Shown: positions 16,753 through 26,963, counted from the first letter of the stretch. The stretch: 56,011 nt of DNA from JBBRYB01 sp038238115 (GCA_038238115.1 JBBRYB010000023.1:1-56011), one strand, 5' to 3'. Notes: generated by a model not told the origin, from the sequence alone. Translations and numbers: made by a program.

Positions 16753-19700
16753 ATGCCCCTATGCCGCCGACGGGGAAGTCCGACCACAGTGCGCGCTGAC
16801 AGCCCCCGTTGGGTCGAGGTGACCTCGTCGCAGTTCGCTCATGAGCGAGCGGGCCTGATGGCCGTGCGGGATCTCATCCCCGACGGGGATCCGTTCCGCG
16901 CTTGGGCCAACCTGGAGTTCGTCGCCGACGACGGCTCGGCCAACGAGGTCGACCTCCTTGTGCTCGCGCGCAACGGCCTCCACCTCATCGAGCTCAAGCA
17001 CTGGCAGGGCAAGATCAGCGGAGACGGGACGACCTGGCTCCACAACGGCCATCCCGTCGACAGCCCGCTGCTGCTGACCAACCGCAAGGCCAAGCGGCTG
17101 CGCAGCCTGCTGCAGCGGGTGGCGCGCGACAAGGGCAGCAAGACCGCCATCCCCTTCGTCAAGGCGTCGGTTCTGCTGCACGCTCCCGGAACGAAGGTGC
17201 AGCTGAGCCCCACTGGGCGCACCGGCGTCTACGGGCTCGACTCGTCGCCCTGCGGTCTGGACAAGATTGGCGAGGATCTGATAACTGCGCCCCCGCGCGA
17301 CAGCCGCGACATGATCGACGCCCAGCGCGGCAGGGCGCTCGCCAAGCTTCTCGACCAGGCTGGTATCCGCCGCAGCGTCAGCAGTCGGACAGTGGGCACG
17401 GTGCTCGTGGACGAGGACGTCCTGGCCGAAGGCCCCGGCTGGCAGGACTACGTCGGGCGGCACACCTCCTTGGAGGGCATCGTCCGCCGGGTGCGGTTCT
17501 ACCTGGTCGACCGGGCCGCCTCTCGTGAACTCCGCACCACCATCCAACGTGCTGCACGGCGCGAGTTCTCGCTGCTCGAAGGCATCTCCCATCCGGGCAT
17601 CAGCCGCGCCGTGGACTTCGTCGACCATGAGCGGGGCCCAGCGGTCGTGTTCGAGACCGACCCGGGCGAGGTCCGGCTCGACCATTTCCTCGCGCAACGA
17701 GGCAGCGACCTGACAATCGACGAGCAGCTGCAGATCATGCGCACCCTGGCCGAGACCATCCGGTACGCCCACGCCCGCCGCCTTGTGCACCGGGCACTCA
17801 ACCCGCGCGCAATCGCGGTCCGCAAGCTCAGGAGCGGATCGCTGGGCGTGCGCGTCCAGGACTGGCAGACCGGTGGTCGGGGGTCCGGCTCCAACAGCCG
17901 CGGGTCGAGCAACCCCGGCTCGCACGTCACCGGCACGCAACACCTCGAGGCGCTCGTCGACGTCTCCGCCGCACCGTACGTCGCACCTGAGGCATACACC
18001 AACCCGCTGGCCAGCGGAACCGCGCTCGACGTGTTCAGCCTGGGCGCGATCGCCTTCCACGTCTTCACCAGCCTGCCGCCAGCGGCGGACGCGCAAGAGC
18101 TTCTCCATCAGCTCAAGGGTCATGGCGGCGGTCTCGATGTCACTTCGGCGCTCGACGGGGCTCCGAAGGCGATGCGCGACCTGGTCTTCGAGGCGACCTA
18201 CGGCGACGTCGACCTCCGCACCGAGACGGTCAACGACTTCCTCAAGGGACTCACCACACTCGAGAGCGACCTGACCGCGCCAGACGTGGGCGAGATCATC
18301 GACCCCCTCGATGCCCAGCCCGGTGACATCATCGGCGGCCGGTTCCACGTCGTCGACCGGCTCGGAGCGGGGTCCACGGCTCGCGCGCTCCTCGTCAACG
18401 ACACCACGCGGACCGACCCGGATCTCCCAGTCGTCCTCAAGATCGCCCTGGACGAGGACAAGGCGGACCGGCTGCGCAGTGAGGCCGAAGTGCTGGGCGA
18501 GGTGCGCGAGCGTCGCGTCGTCGCGCTCATCGACGGGCCGCTCACCGTCGGTGGCCGCACCGCCCTGCTCTTGGAGGACGCCGGCCGAGAGTCGCTGTCC
18601 GACCTGCTGCGCCGCGAGGGCAGGCTGTCCATCGACCTGCTGGAACGCTGGGGCCGAGACCTCCTGGAGGTCACCCAGGCACTCGACGACGTCGGGGTCA
18701 ACCACCGCGACGTCAAGCCCGACAACCTTGCCTACGGAGAGGTGGGCAAGAAGCACCGCCGCATCCATCTTCGCCTTTTCGACTTCTCACTGTCGCGGGC
18801 ACCGCTCGACCAGACGAACGCCGGAACCCCGCCGTACCTCGACCCGTTCTTCGACGCCGTCAAGCGCCCGCGCTGGGATGCCGCCGCAGAGCGGTACGCC
18901 GTCGCCGTGACCCTGTTCGAGATGGCCACCGGCGCCGTACCCGTCTACGGCAGCGGCGAGAGCCACCCCACCCAGGTCGACGACGAGGCTTACATCGACG
19001 CACAGATGTTTGAACCGGCGGTCGCTGATGGACTTGTCGCGTTCTTCCGGCGGGCGCTTCGCCGCGATCCCAAGCAACGTTTCGACACGTTGTCCGATAT
19101 GGCGCAGAGCTGGGCTGGCATCTTCGCCGCGGTCCCCGCCGCCGCCTCGCAGACCACGGGCGATCCCGTTCCAGGCGACGAACGCGACGCGCTCGCGGCG
19201 GCAGCCACCCTGGACACGCCGCTCACCGAATCCGGCCTCACCCCGCGAGCTGTCTCCGCGTTCGACAAGTACGACGTCGCGACAGTCGGGGACCTCCTCG
19301 CCCTAGGCGGCTATGAGACCTCCAAGATCGCCAGGGTGTCCGAGGCCACCCGCAAGGAGATCCGCAGGCGAGTCAAGCAGTGGCGCGAGAGACTCAGTGT
19401 CAGTGACGAGCACATCATCGAGATCGACGTGGAACCGGAGAGCGACGAGGATGCGGCTGTCGTCGCCAACGCCACTGCCCGCAGCGTCGACGCCATCCTT
19501 GCCCGCCTGGTCCCCAAGGCAACCGCCCGCAACGAGACCGAGTCCCGAGCGACCAGGCTGCTGCTCGGCATGGCAGACCCGGCTGGTGGCGAGTCTCTGA
19601 CCTGGCCCACCCAGTCCGAGGTCGCCAACCGGCTAAGTGTCAGCAGCCCGCGGGTGGCTCAGGTCGCGGCGAAGGCCCGCGCCCGGTGGAGCGGTGACGC

Positions 19701-20991
19701 CGCTCTCACTGGGGTCACCGAGGACGTGGTGCGCCTGGTGTCGGACTCCGGCGGAGTGATGGGAGCGTTCGAGCTTGCTCGGTCGCTGCTCGTCGCCCGA
19801 GGTTCGGTCGCCGACGAGCCACGGCGCACCTCCCAGGCGGTCGGCTTGGTGCGGGCCGCCGTCGAGGTCGAGCAGGAGCGCGGGGGTGAGTCGCGGTTGG
19901 ACTTCCGCCGTACGCCGGGGGGCGTGACCGTCGCGCACGAGCCCGACGACCCAACTGGCTCACCGGCCACCGAGCTGCTCGACCACGCGGTCGCCCTCGG
20001 CCGAGTCGCGTCCGATCTCGCCGCAGAAGACCCCCTCCCCAACGCGGCACGGTGCCTCGAGCGGCTTCGCACGGTCACTCCGCCCGAGGGAGTGGCACCC
20101 TTGGACGACACGCGACTCCCGAAGGTCGCGGCCGGCACCAGCGCCAGCGCGGCAGCCAACTCCCGCGGGGAGGTCTACCCCATCGGGCTGGCACCTGTGC
20201 GAGCGCTCTCCGCGACGGCGTCGGCACTCTCGGGAGGCGGGTCGGTGGGCCAGATCCAGGAGAGCCTGCGCTCCCGGTTCCCCGAGGCTGCACCGCTGCC
20301 CGCCCGCCCCGAGCTCGACGGAGTTCTTCGTCGGGCCGGCTTGCTGCTGACCTGGGACGGGCTCCGCTATGCGCCGCCGAGCCGGGGAGAGTCGTCGGTC
20401 TTCCATACCCGCACCCGAGTGATCGCCGGCACGGCCCTGCCGGTGGAGCTCGCCGATATCGAGTCGCGGCTCGTCACGTCGCTGGAGACGGCGGCGTTCC
20501 TCACCATTGCCGTCGACCCGCAACGGTTGGACGAGGCCACGGCCGCCCTGGTCGCCCGCTTCGGTGTCACGCCGTACGACGTCACCCGCGAGCTGCTCGC
20601 GCAGATGCGGCGGGAGGCCGAGACCGGTCAGGTGGTGTGGGACGTCGTGCTGCGCGCCGACCGGCCGGACGCCCCGGCCGCGGCCGCGAGTCGGCTGCGG
20701 CAGCTCGTCAACCAGGCCGCGAAGCCGGTCGAACGCCACCTCGCGGAGGCACCGGAGCCGCTGCTCATCACCGCCGCGGAGCCGCTAGCTCGCTACGGCC
20801 GGCTCACCGCACTGGAGGAGCTGGCGGATCGGCCGACGCGCCGCCCCGAAGCACGATGGCTGCTCCTGCCTGCTGAGGGCGGTGGCACGCCGAAGCTCGA
20901 CGGCAAACCCGCCCCGATCTCCAGTGGGTGGTTGCGGCTCCCGAACGACTGGATCAAGCACGCTTCCACCACCGTCGGGAGAGCCTCGTGA
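16753..20991 (+). CDS. pglW: PglW, BREX type 2 Ser/Thr kinase with NERD domain
   Basis: A 1412-residue protein. An N-terminal NERD domain carries D67 (NEVDLLVL) and E80-L-K82. The first kinase-like domain (about 230-500) has H346-R-A-L-N where HRDxKxxN is expected, so it looks like a pseudokinase. The second (about 535-800) has an intact H651-R-D653-V-K-P-D-N658 and a DFS in place of DFG. The C-terminal part has a helix-hairpin stretch (TPRAVSAFDKYDVATVGDLLAL) and a sigma-region-like HTH (SEVANRLSVSSPRVAQVAAKARARW). In Streptomyces, PglW is an active kinase essential for phage growth limitation. The start is uncertain: GTG 16789 or an out-of-frame ATG 16761 are alternatives. It overlaps pglX by GTGA. 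Confidence 0.93.
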   Translation: MPLCRRRGSPTTVRADSPRWVEVTSSQFAHERAGLMAVRDLIPDGDPFRAWANLEFVADDGSANEVDLLVLARNGLHLIELKHWQGKISGDGTTWLHNGHPVDSPLLLTNRKAKRLRSLLQRVARDKGSKTAIPFVKASVLLHAPGTKVQLSPTGRTGVYGLDSSPCGLDKIGEDLITAPPRDSRDMIDAQRGRALAKLLDQAGIRRSVSSRTVGTVLVDEDVLAEGPGWQDYVGRHTSLEGIVRRVRFYLVDRAASRELRTTIQRAARREFSLLEGISHPGISRAVDFVDHERGPAVVFETDPGEVRLDHFLAQRGSDLTIDEQLQIMRTLAETIRYAHARRLVHRALNPRAIAVRKLRSGSLGVRVQDWQTGGRGSGSNSRGSSNPGSHVTGTQHLEALVDVSAAPYVAPEAYTNPLASGTALDVFSLGAIAFHVFTSLPPAADAQELLHQLKGHGGGLDVTSALDGAPKAMRDLVFEATYGDVDLRTETVNDFLKGLTTLESDLTAPDVGEIIDPLDAQPGDIIGGRFHVVDRLGAGSTARALLVNDTTRTDPDLPVVLKIALDEDKADRLRSEAEVLGEVRERRVVALIDGPLTVGGRTALLLEDAGRESLSDLLRREGRLSIDLLERWGRDLLEVTQALDDVGVNHRDVKPDNLAYGEVGKKHRRIHLRLFDFSLSRAPLDQTNAGTPPYLDPFFDAVKRPRWDAAAERYAVAVTLFEMATGAVPVYGSGESHPTQVDDEAYIDAQMFEPAVADGLVAFFRRALRRDPKQRFDTLSDMAQSWAGIFAAVPAAASQTTGDPVPGDERDALAAAATLDTPLTESGLTPRAVSAFDKYDVATVGDLLALGGYETSKIARVSEATRKEIRRRVKQWRERLSVSDEHIIEIDVEPESDEDAAVVANATARSVDAILARLVPKATARNETESRATRLLLGMADPAGGESLTWPTQSEVANRLSVSSPRVAQVAAKARARWSGDAALTGVTEDVVRLVSDSGGVMGAFELARSLLVARGSVADEPRRTSQAVGLVRAAVEVEQERGGESRLDFRRTPGGVTVAHEPDDPTGSPATELLDHAVALGRVASDLAAEDPLPNAARCLERLRTVTPPEGVAPLDDTRLPKVAAGTSASAAANSRGEVYPIGLAPVRALSATASALSGGGSVGQIQESLRSRFPEAAPLPARPELDGVLRRAGLLLTWDGLRYAPPSRGESSVFHTRTRVIAGTALPVELADIESRLVTSLETAAFLTIAVDPQRLDEATAALVARFGVTPYDVTRELLAQMRREAETGQVVWDVVLRADRPDAPAAAASRLRQLVNQAAKPVERHLAEAPEPLLITAAEPLARYGRLTALEELADRPTRRPEARWLLLPAEGGGTPKLDGKPAPISSGWLRLPNDWIKHASTTVGRAS

Positions 20992-23900
20992 CCGCGTCCT
21001 CATCCACCCTGGTCAGGGACCTGCAGAAGCAGGTCCGCGCGCTCGAGGACGACCTGCGCCGCCAGGCCGAGTCGCTGCCCGAGCTGGCGTCGTCGCTGCG
21101 AGCCGAGCATGTCGCGGCCGCCCAGGCGGGGCGAACAGGAGGCCTGGCCGGCGTGGCTTGACGCACAGGTCACTCAGGCCGCGGTGGCATGGGTGCTGGG
21201 GTGCGTGTTCGTGCGGTTCTGTGAGGACAACGACCTCGTCGACCGCCGGTGGCTGGCCGGCATCGCCGACAGCCACGGTGACGGGCTGTCTCGCGCGGTC
21301 GACGCGCAGGGTGCCTGGATCCAGGCGAACCCGCGAGACAACGAGCGCGGCTGGCTGCGAGAGGCGTTCGGCTGGCTGCGCTCCACCCGCGCCGGCGCCG
21401 CACTCGTCGACGAGCACAACCCGGTATGGCGCTGGGACGTCTCTGCCGACGCCGCCGCCGCCCTGCTGGCGTTCCTGCGTCGCCGCGACGCCGACGGGCG
21501 CCTCGTGCACAGCTTCGACTCGCGCGTCGCCGGGCGCGGCCTGGACACGCGCTTCCTCGGCGACCTCTACCAGGACCTCTCCGAGGCGGCCCGCAAACGC
21601 TATGCGCTGCTGCAGACCCCGGTGTTCGTCGAGGAGTTCATCCTCGACCGCACGCTCACCCCCGCCCTCGACGAGTTCGGCCTCGACGGGCTCAGGCTCA
21701 TCGACCCGACCTGCGGGTCCGGACACTTCCTGCTCGGCGCGTTCGGTCGGCTGTACGACGCCTGGACACAGCACGCACCCGGTATGGGTAACCGCGAACG
21801 GATCCAGGCCGCTCTGGACTCGGTACACGGTGTCGACGTCAACCCGTTCGCCGCCGCCATCGCGAAGTTCCGCCTCGTCGTCGCCGCCCTGTCCACCGAA
21901 GGGCTCACCCGGCTCGACACCGCACCCGCCTACCGGCTGCACGTCGGCACCGGCGACTCGCTGCTGTGGGAGCAGGGCAGACAAAGCGAGTTCGTGTTCG
22001 ACGAGGGGCTCGGTGAGCACCAGTACGCCACCGAAGACCTGCACGAGCACCCCGACATCCTCAAACCCGGCCGCTACCACGTGGTCGTCGGCAACCCGCC
22101 CTACATCACCGTGAAGGACAAGGCCCTCAACGAGGCCTACCGCAAGGCGTGGCCGTCCTGCCACCGGCAGTACGCACTGTCAGTACCGTTCGCTGAGGCG
22201 TTCTTCCGCCTCGCCCAACGCGGCCACGACGCACAACCTGCCGGGTACGTCGGCCAAATCACCTCCAACTCCTTCATGAAGCGCGAGTTCGGCAAGAAGC
22301 TCATCGAGCAGTTCTTCCCGACTGTCGACCTGACGCACGTGATCGACACGTCGGGTGCCTACATCCCCGGCCACGGCACACCGACGGTGATCTTGGTGGG
22401 ACGGCGCCGGTACCCGACAACCGAGACGGTACGCGCCGTTCTCGGCGTTCGCGGTGAACCCTCGGCACCGAGCGACCCGGCGAAGGGTTTCGTGTGGACG
22501 AGCATCGTTAAGAATCTCTATCACGCGGGTATTACAACGGAATACGTGACGATCGCTGACCTGCCCCGCGCGACACTTTCAGATCATCCCTGGTCGCTCT
22601 CGGGCGGCGGAGCAGTAGAACTCCTTGCCGGTCTTAGTGCTGCCACAGAGTCACGACTGCGCCATGTCGTAGAGGAGATGGGCTTCGCGGTCATCACAGG
22701 TGAGGACGATGCGTTCATGGCGCCGAGACATCGATTTCGCACGGTGGGCATCGGCTCGACTCGTCCCTTTGGAACTGGGGACATCGTCCGTGACTTCGAT
22801 GTTCGAGCAGGTGACCAAGTCCTGTGGCCTTACGATGATGCCCTTGCGCTCAAGGCCCTTGGCGGCACCAGCCCAGACTGGCAATTCTTGTGGCCTAATC
22901 GTCGATATCTCCAGGTGCGAAAACGGTTCGGCACGCCTGTAGAAACCATTGAGGGCTTCACTTGGTATGAGTACCGCGAGTTTTACCGAAACCGATTCAG
23001 GACCGCGCTTTCGATCGCGTTCGCGTTTGTGGCGACGCATAACCATTTTGTGCTGGACCGTGGCGGGAAGGTGTTCAACAGGTCCGCGCCGGTGATCAAG
23101 CTGCCCGCGGGGGCGAGCGAGGACGACCATTTGCGGTTGCTCGGGCTGCTCAACTCGTCGACCGCCTGCTTCTGGCTCAAGCAGGTCAGCCAGAACAAGG
23201 GTAACGGCGGCATCGGAGGCGGCATCGGCGACGAGGATTGGGAACCGCGATTCGAGTTCACCGGGACGAAGCTGCAGGAGTTCCCGCTGCCCGACGGTGC
23301 GCCGCTGGAGCGGGCGCGTGCGCTGGACCGGCTAGCGCAGGAGCTGAGTGCGCTGACGCCGGCGGCGGTGTGCGGGGACGCCGTCCCGACGCGGGACGGG
23401 CTCGCAGAGGCGCGGGTGGCGTACGAGGGGATCCGCGCAGAGATGATCGGGTTGCAGGAGCAGCTCGACTGGGAGGTGTATCGGCTCTACGGGATCCTCG
23501 ATGACGACCTGACAGCTGATCCAGCCGGCGTGCCGGAGCTGCGGCTGGGTGAGCGGGCGTTCGAGATCGTGCTGGCCCGCAAGGTCGCCGCCGGTGAGGA
23601 GCAGACCGCGTGGTTCGAGCGACATCGCTCCACGCCGATCACCGAGGTTCCGCGGCACTGGCCGGCGGCGTACCGCGACCTCGTCGAGCGGCGGATCACG
23701 ACCATCGAGGAGCATCCGCTGTTACACCTGGTGGAGCGGCCGGAGTGCAAGCGTCGCTGGGCGTCGCGCACCTGGGAAGATATGCAGTCCGACGCACTGC
23801 GCTCCTGGGTGCTCGACCGGTTGGAGGCCGAGCACCTGTGGTCCGACGACGGTGGGCCCCGGGTGCTGTCGGTGGCGGCGCTGGCCGACGCCGTCCGCGC

Positions 23901-24513
23901 CGACGATGACCTTCGCGGTGTGCTCGACCTGCTCAGCGGCAGGCCCGACTACGACCTGGCGACCGAGCTCACCCGGATGGTGAAGGAAGAGGCGGTGCCA
24001 TACCTTGCGGCGTACCGCTACAAGGAGCCGGGGTCGCGCAAACGCGCAGCGTGGGAGCAGGTGTGGGCGCTGCAACGCCGCGAGGACGCCGGAGAGACCG
24101 TCGACATCGCGGTGCCACCGAAGTACACCACCGCCGACTTCAAACAGGTCTCGTACTGGCGCAACCGCGGCAAGCTCGACGTGCCCAAGGAGCGGTTCGT
24201 CCTCTACCCCGGCGCCGGGCGCGACGGCGACAAGACCCCTGTGCTCGGCTGGGCCGGCTGGGACCACCTGCACCAGGCACAGGCGCTGGCCCGGCTGGTG
24301 CTGGACCGGCAGAACACCGACGGCTGGGACACCACCCGCATCGCACCGCTGCTCGCCGGCCTGGTCGAGCTGGAGCCCTGGCTCGGCCAGTGGCACGCCG
24401 ACTACTCCGACACCTACGGCGGCTCCCCCGCCGAGTTCTATCGCGGCTTCCTCGACGACCAGCTCCACACCCATGGCTTCACCCGCGACCAGCTCGCGAG
24501 CTGGCGCCCATAG
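20988..24513 (+). CDS. pglX: PglX, BREX type 2 adenine-specific DNA methyltransferase, out of frame near its start
   Basis: The natural start is GTG 20988 (VTASSSTLVRDLQKQVRALED), overlapping pglW by four bases, but this frame runs into a stop at 21159. The rest continues in another frame from at least 21109 to 24513. The total span has one base too many. Dropping one G of GGGG at 21128-21131 restores a seamless protein of about 1174 residues. The main frame shows SAM motif I (LIDPTCGSGHFLLGAF) and the catalytic NPPY (VVVGNPPYITVKD), followed by a long target-recognition half. PglX modifies host DNA so that BREX spares it. An internal ATG at 21109 could give an N-truncated form but has no clear ribosome site. 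A homopolymer switch in pglX is known from Streptomyces coelicolor. Confidence 0.92.
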
Positions 24514-24535
24514 CGCACGATGGAGAGACGACACT

Positions 24536-25555
24536 ATGACGAGTGATCTTGACGGATTCCTTGACGACGCCGCGACGAGGGCACCTGGACATGAGGTGAC
24601 GCTCACCATCCGCGACCTCATCTCGCGGTGGGGCGCAAGAAGGCGTGGAATTTGGTATGTCAAAGAGATTCAGGACGATCTAGACCGACATGGCCTCGTC
24701 ACGAGCCCCTCGTTTGTGACCGGATGGATAGATAATGAGATCCGCCTCATTCGAAAACCAACAGATGCGCCTGTGACGCCACGTGAGGCGGGGTCCGTCG
24801 TCAGCGACGACCAGGTAACCAGAGCAGCCGAGACCGGCGTGGCGTTGCGGGTAGGGGGACTAGAATCTGCCTCCGCCGGCGTCGTGGCAGTAAAGCGCGA
24901 GGACTCCTTGTCCAGAGCCCAATCACTGATGTTGCAGTGGGACTACTCGCAGCTTCCGGTCCTCGCGGGCAGTCGAGAGCTACTTGGTGCGATCAGTTGG
25001 GAGTCGGTGGCAAAGACCCGTATGCATCGTCGTACGGCGACCGTCGGGGACTGCACAGTGGCGGCGGACCTCGTCGCGCTGGACGACGACCTCCTGACCT
25101 ACATACCTCGGATCATTGACAACGGGTATGTATTCGTGAGAGCCATCGACAAGACCATCTGTGGAATAGTAACTAGCGCAGATCTCAGCACCACCTTTCT
25201 CTCCCTGGCAGGTCCGTTTTTGCTCGTTGGTGAAGTAGAGCGGCAACTGCGGCGTATCGTTGATCAAGCATTCAAGTTGGAGGAAATTCGGGCGGTGCGA
25301 GACCCAGCAGACTCGTCGCGTGAGATAACGGGGGCGGATGATCTGACAATGGGCGAGTATGTTCGCATATTCGAGTCGAGAGAGCGATGGGAGGCCCTCG
25401 GCTGGGAGATTGACCGACAGGTCTTCGTGGAGTCACTCAGTACGCTCCGAGAGCTGAGAAACGAGATTATGCACTTCAGCCCAGATCCCTTGGAGGAGGA
25501 GAAGCTGACGGCTGTCCGTCACTTGTTGAAGTGGCTGAAGCTATTCGCCACATGA
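24536..25555 (+). CDS. CBS-domain protein with C-terminal HEPN-like motif
   Basis: A 339-residue protein inside the BREX operon. Residues about 15-75 look like a winged-helix or HTH region (LTIRDLISRWGARRRGIWYVKEIQDDL). Residues about 115-235 form a CBS pair (VKREDSLSRAQSLMLQWDYSQLPVL ... CGIVTSADLSTTF), a module that binds adenine nucleotides. The C-terminus is helical and holds R308-N-E-I-M-H313, the Rx4H form of HEPN RNases. A nucleotide-sensing RNase or regulator is therefore plausible but unproven. It starts 22 bases after pglX, with GGAGAG nine bases ahead of the ATG. GC content is visibly lower than the neighbours, suggesting a separate origin. Confidence 0.72.
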   Translation: MTSDLDGFLDDAATRAPGHEVTLTIRDLISRWGARRRGIWYVKEIQDDLDRHGLVTSPSFVTGWIDNEIRLIRKPTDAPVTPREAGSVVSDDQVTRAAETGVALRVGGLESASAGVVAVKREDSLSRAQSLMLQWDYSQLPVLAGSRELLGAISWESVAKTRMHRRTATVGDCTVAADLVALDDDLLTYIPRIIDNGYVFVRAIDKTICGIVTSADLSTTFLSLAGPFLLVGEVERQLRRIVDQAFKLEEIRAVRDPADSSREITGADDLTMGEYVRIFESRERWEALGWEIDRQVFVESLSTLRELRNEIMHFSPDPLEEEKLTAVRHLLKWLKLFAT

Positions 25556-25591
25556 GCGACCAGCCAGATTTGACTTACCAGAGAGGCAGCG

Positions 25592-26677
25592 ATGTTTGAC
25601 GAAGTGCTCGTGAGGGTTGACGAGGCCAAGGCCGAGGTTGTGAACACCGCTCGCATGGCCGACCTCAACCTGGAGGAGCGCAAGCATCTCCAGGAGTGGA
25701 TCCTGGCGCATCCACAGGTCCTTGGCGCCAATGTCGAGGTCATCGCCAGCGAGTACTCGGACTGGCAGAGCTACTTTGGCGAGCGCGTCGCCGACCGGTT
25801 CGACGTTCTTGGCATCGACGGCGACGGACGACTCGTCGTTGCCGAGCTGAAGCGGGACGAGGCGCCGCATACGATCCACATGCAGGCGATCAACTATGCC
25901 GCCATGGTGAGCCGCCTGAGCGTGGAAGACGTGGCGGAGATGTACGTCGCACGCCGACAGCGGATCAAGTCGCCCGTTGAGCTGGAGGAAGCGCTGGACT
26001 GGCTCCAGACCCGCAAACTGGTCACGGCGGAAACGCTGAAGAAACCTCGGATCGTGCTGGTTGCCACCCATTTCCCGGCGGTGGTTACCTCGTCGGTCGT
26101 CTGGCTCAACGAGCGCGGTGTCGACATCGCGCTGGTTCGCTTCCGCCCCTACCAGCTGCCTTCCGAGCAGATCGTCGTCGCGTTCTCTCAGCTGTTCCCG
26201 GTCCCCGACGTCGAGGAGTTCACCATCGGTCGGCGCACCGGCGTGAGCGCTGCGCCCACGGAGACCGAGCCTGGCCCACCGTGGGACGAGGCTTCGTTGA
26301 CGCGGCTTGCCGCCAGAGCCAACCTCGGCACCTTGACCGTCATGGATCTGTGCGCTCAGCCTGAAGCGGGTGAAGTGCTCGTCGTCGACGTCATGGAGCA
26401 GGCGGGGATCACTAATGGCCAGGTCAAGGGCCACTTGGCGGGCCTGACCATGCTCCTCAAGAACAAGAAGAACGGCTTCGAGCAGAACTGGTGGCCTTTC
26501 CACGCGTCCTGGTTGCCGAACGGCTTTGCGACGTATCACATGGACGGCGACATCGCGGCCATGTGGCTGGCCATCCGGGCCGCGAACGTAGGCGCGGAAA
26601 CCCAAGACAGTGGACAAAATGAGTCTCCCAATCCAATCCCGGCTGGACCCGCTGTTCCATGGGCGGGAGAAGAATGA
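25592..26677 (+). CDS. DUF91/NucS-like PD-(D/E)XK nuclease
   Basis: A 361-residue protein. The N-terminal 170 residues show the pattern of DUF91/NucS-type nucleases: a helix ending in LQEWILAHPQVL, D71 in DRFDVLGIDG, E85-L-K87 in VVAELKRDE, then the HMQAINYAAMV helix. These give the D...ExK metal site. The middle (VLVATHFPAVVTSSVVWLNERGVDI) is also typical of this group, and the C-terminal 130 residues are unassigned. It lies 36 bases after the CBS-HEPN gene in the same direction. In BREX loci such a nuclease would be an accessory effector; the standard type 2 set has none, so this role is inference. Confidence 0.75.
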   Translation: MFDEVLVRVDEAKAEVVNTARMADLNLEERKHLQEWILAHPQVLGANVEVIASEYSDWQSYFGERVADRFDVLGIDGDGRLVVAELKRDEAPHTIHMQAINYAAMVSRLSVEDVAEMYVARRQRIKSPVELEEALDWLQTRKLVTAETLKKPRIVLVATHFPAVVTSSVVWLNERGVDIALVRFRPYQLPSEQIVVAFSQLFPVPDVEEFTIGRRTGVSAAPTETEPGPPWDEASLTRLAARANLGTLTVMDLCAQPEAGEVLVVDVMEQAGITNGQVKGHLAGLTMLLKNKKNGFEQNWWPFHASWLPNGFATYHMDGDIAAMWLAIRAANVGAETQDSGQNESPNPIPAGPAVPWAGEE

Positions 26678-26714
26678 GCGGGGCTCGACGCTGGCGCGGA
26701 CACCGGTGTGCAGC

Positions 26715-26720
26715 TATTCT
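26715..26720 (+). promoter_or_regulatory. -10 box of the internal FitAB-type TA pair
   Basis: TATTCT ends exactly six bases before ATG 26727, so the transcript could start at the codon itself. This gives the pglY-pglZ-brxD-brxHI half of the BREX locus a possible second promoter. Confidence 0.5.
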
Positions 26721-26726
26721 GCATGC

Positions 26727-26963
26727 ATGCCGGTAGCGATCACCATCCGCAACGTCCCTGACGAGGTGCGGGACGAGCTGGCCGCACGCGCGGCGCGCTC
26801 CGGCCGGTCCCTGCAGGAGTATCTCACCCGGCAGCTCACCGACCTCGCCTCTCGGCCCTCCATGGAGGACGTCATCACTGCCGCCCGGTTGCACGCCCGA
26901 GGGGCAGGTCGAGTTGTCGAGCCAGCCGAGATTATCAGCGACCGTGACGCCGAACGCCGGTGA
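26727..26963 (+). CDS. FitA/VapB-type ribbon-helix-helix antitoxin
   Basis: A 78-residue antitoxin starting MPVAITIRNVPDEVRDELAARAA, the typical FitA-type ribbon-helix-helix N-terminus, followed by SLQEYLTRQLTDLA and a charged toxin-binding tail. The frame extends upstream to 26610 but overlaps the previous gene; the ATG at 26727 fits the family start and the -10 box six bases upstream. It overlaps the toxin gene by four bases (GTGA at 26960). Expected role: neutralise the PIN toxin and repress the local promoter. Confidence 0.88.
   Translation: MPVAITIRNVPDEVRDELAARAARSGRSLQEYLTRQLTDLASRPSMEDVITAARLHARGAGRVVEPAEIISDRDAERR

Noticed and set aside
16759..18768. 669-residue minus-strand frame inside pglW
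   Set aside because: Antisense shadow of a strongly conserved kinase gene in high-GC DNA.
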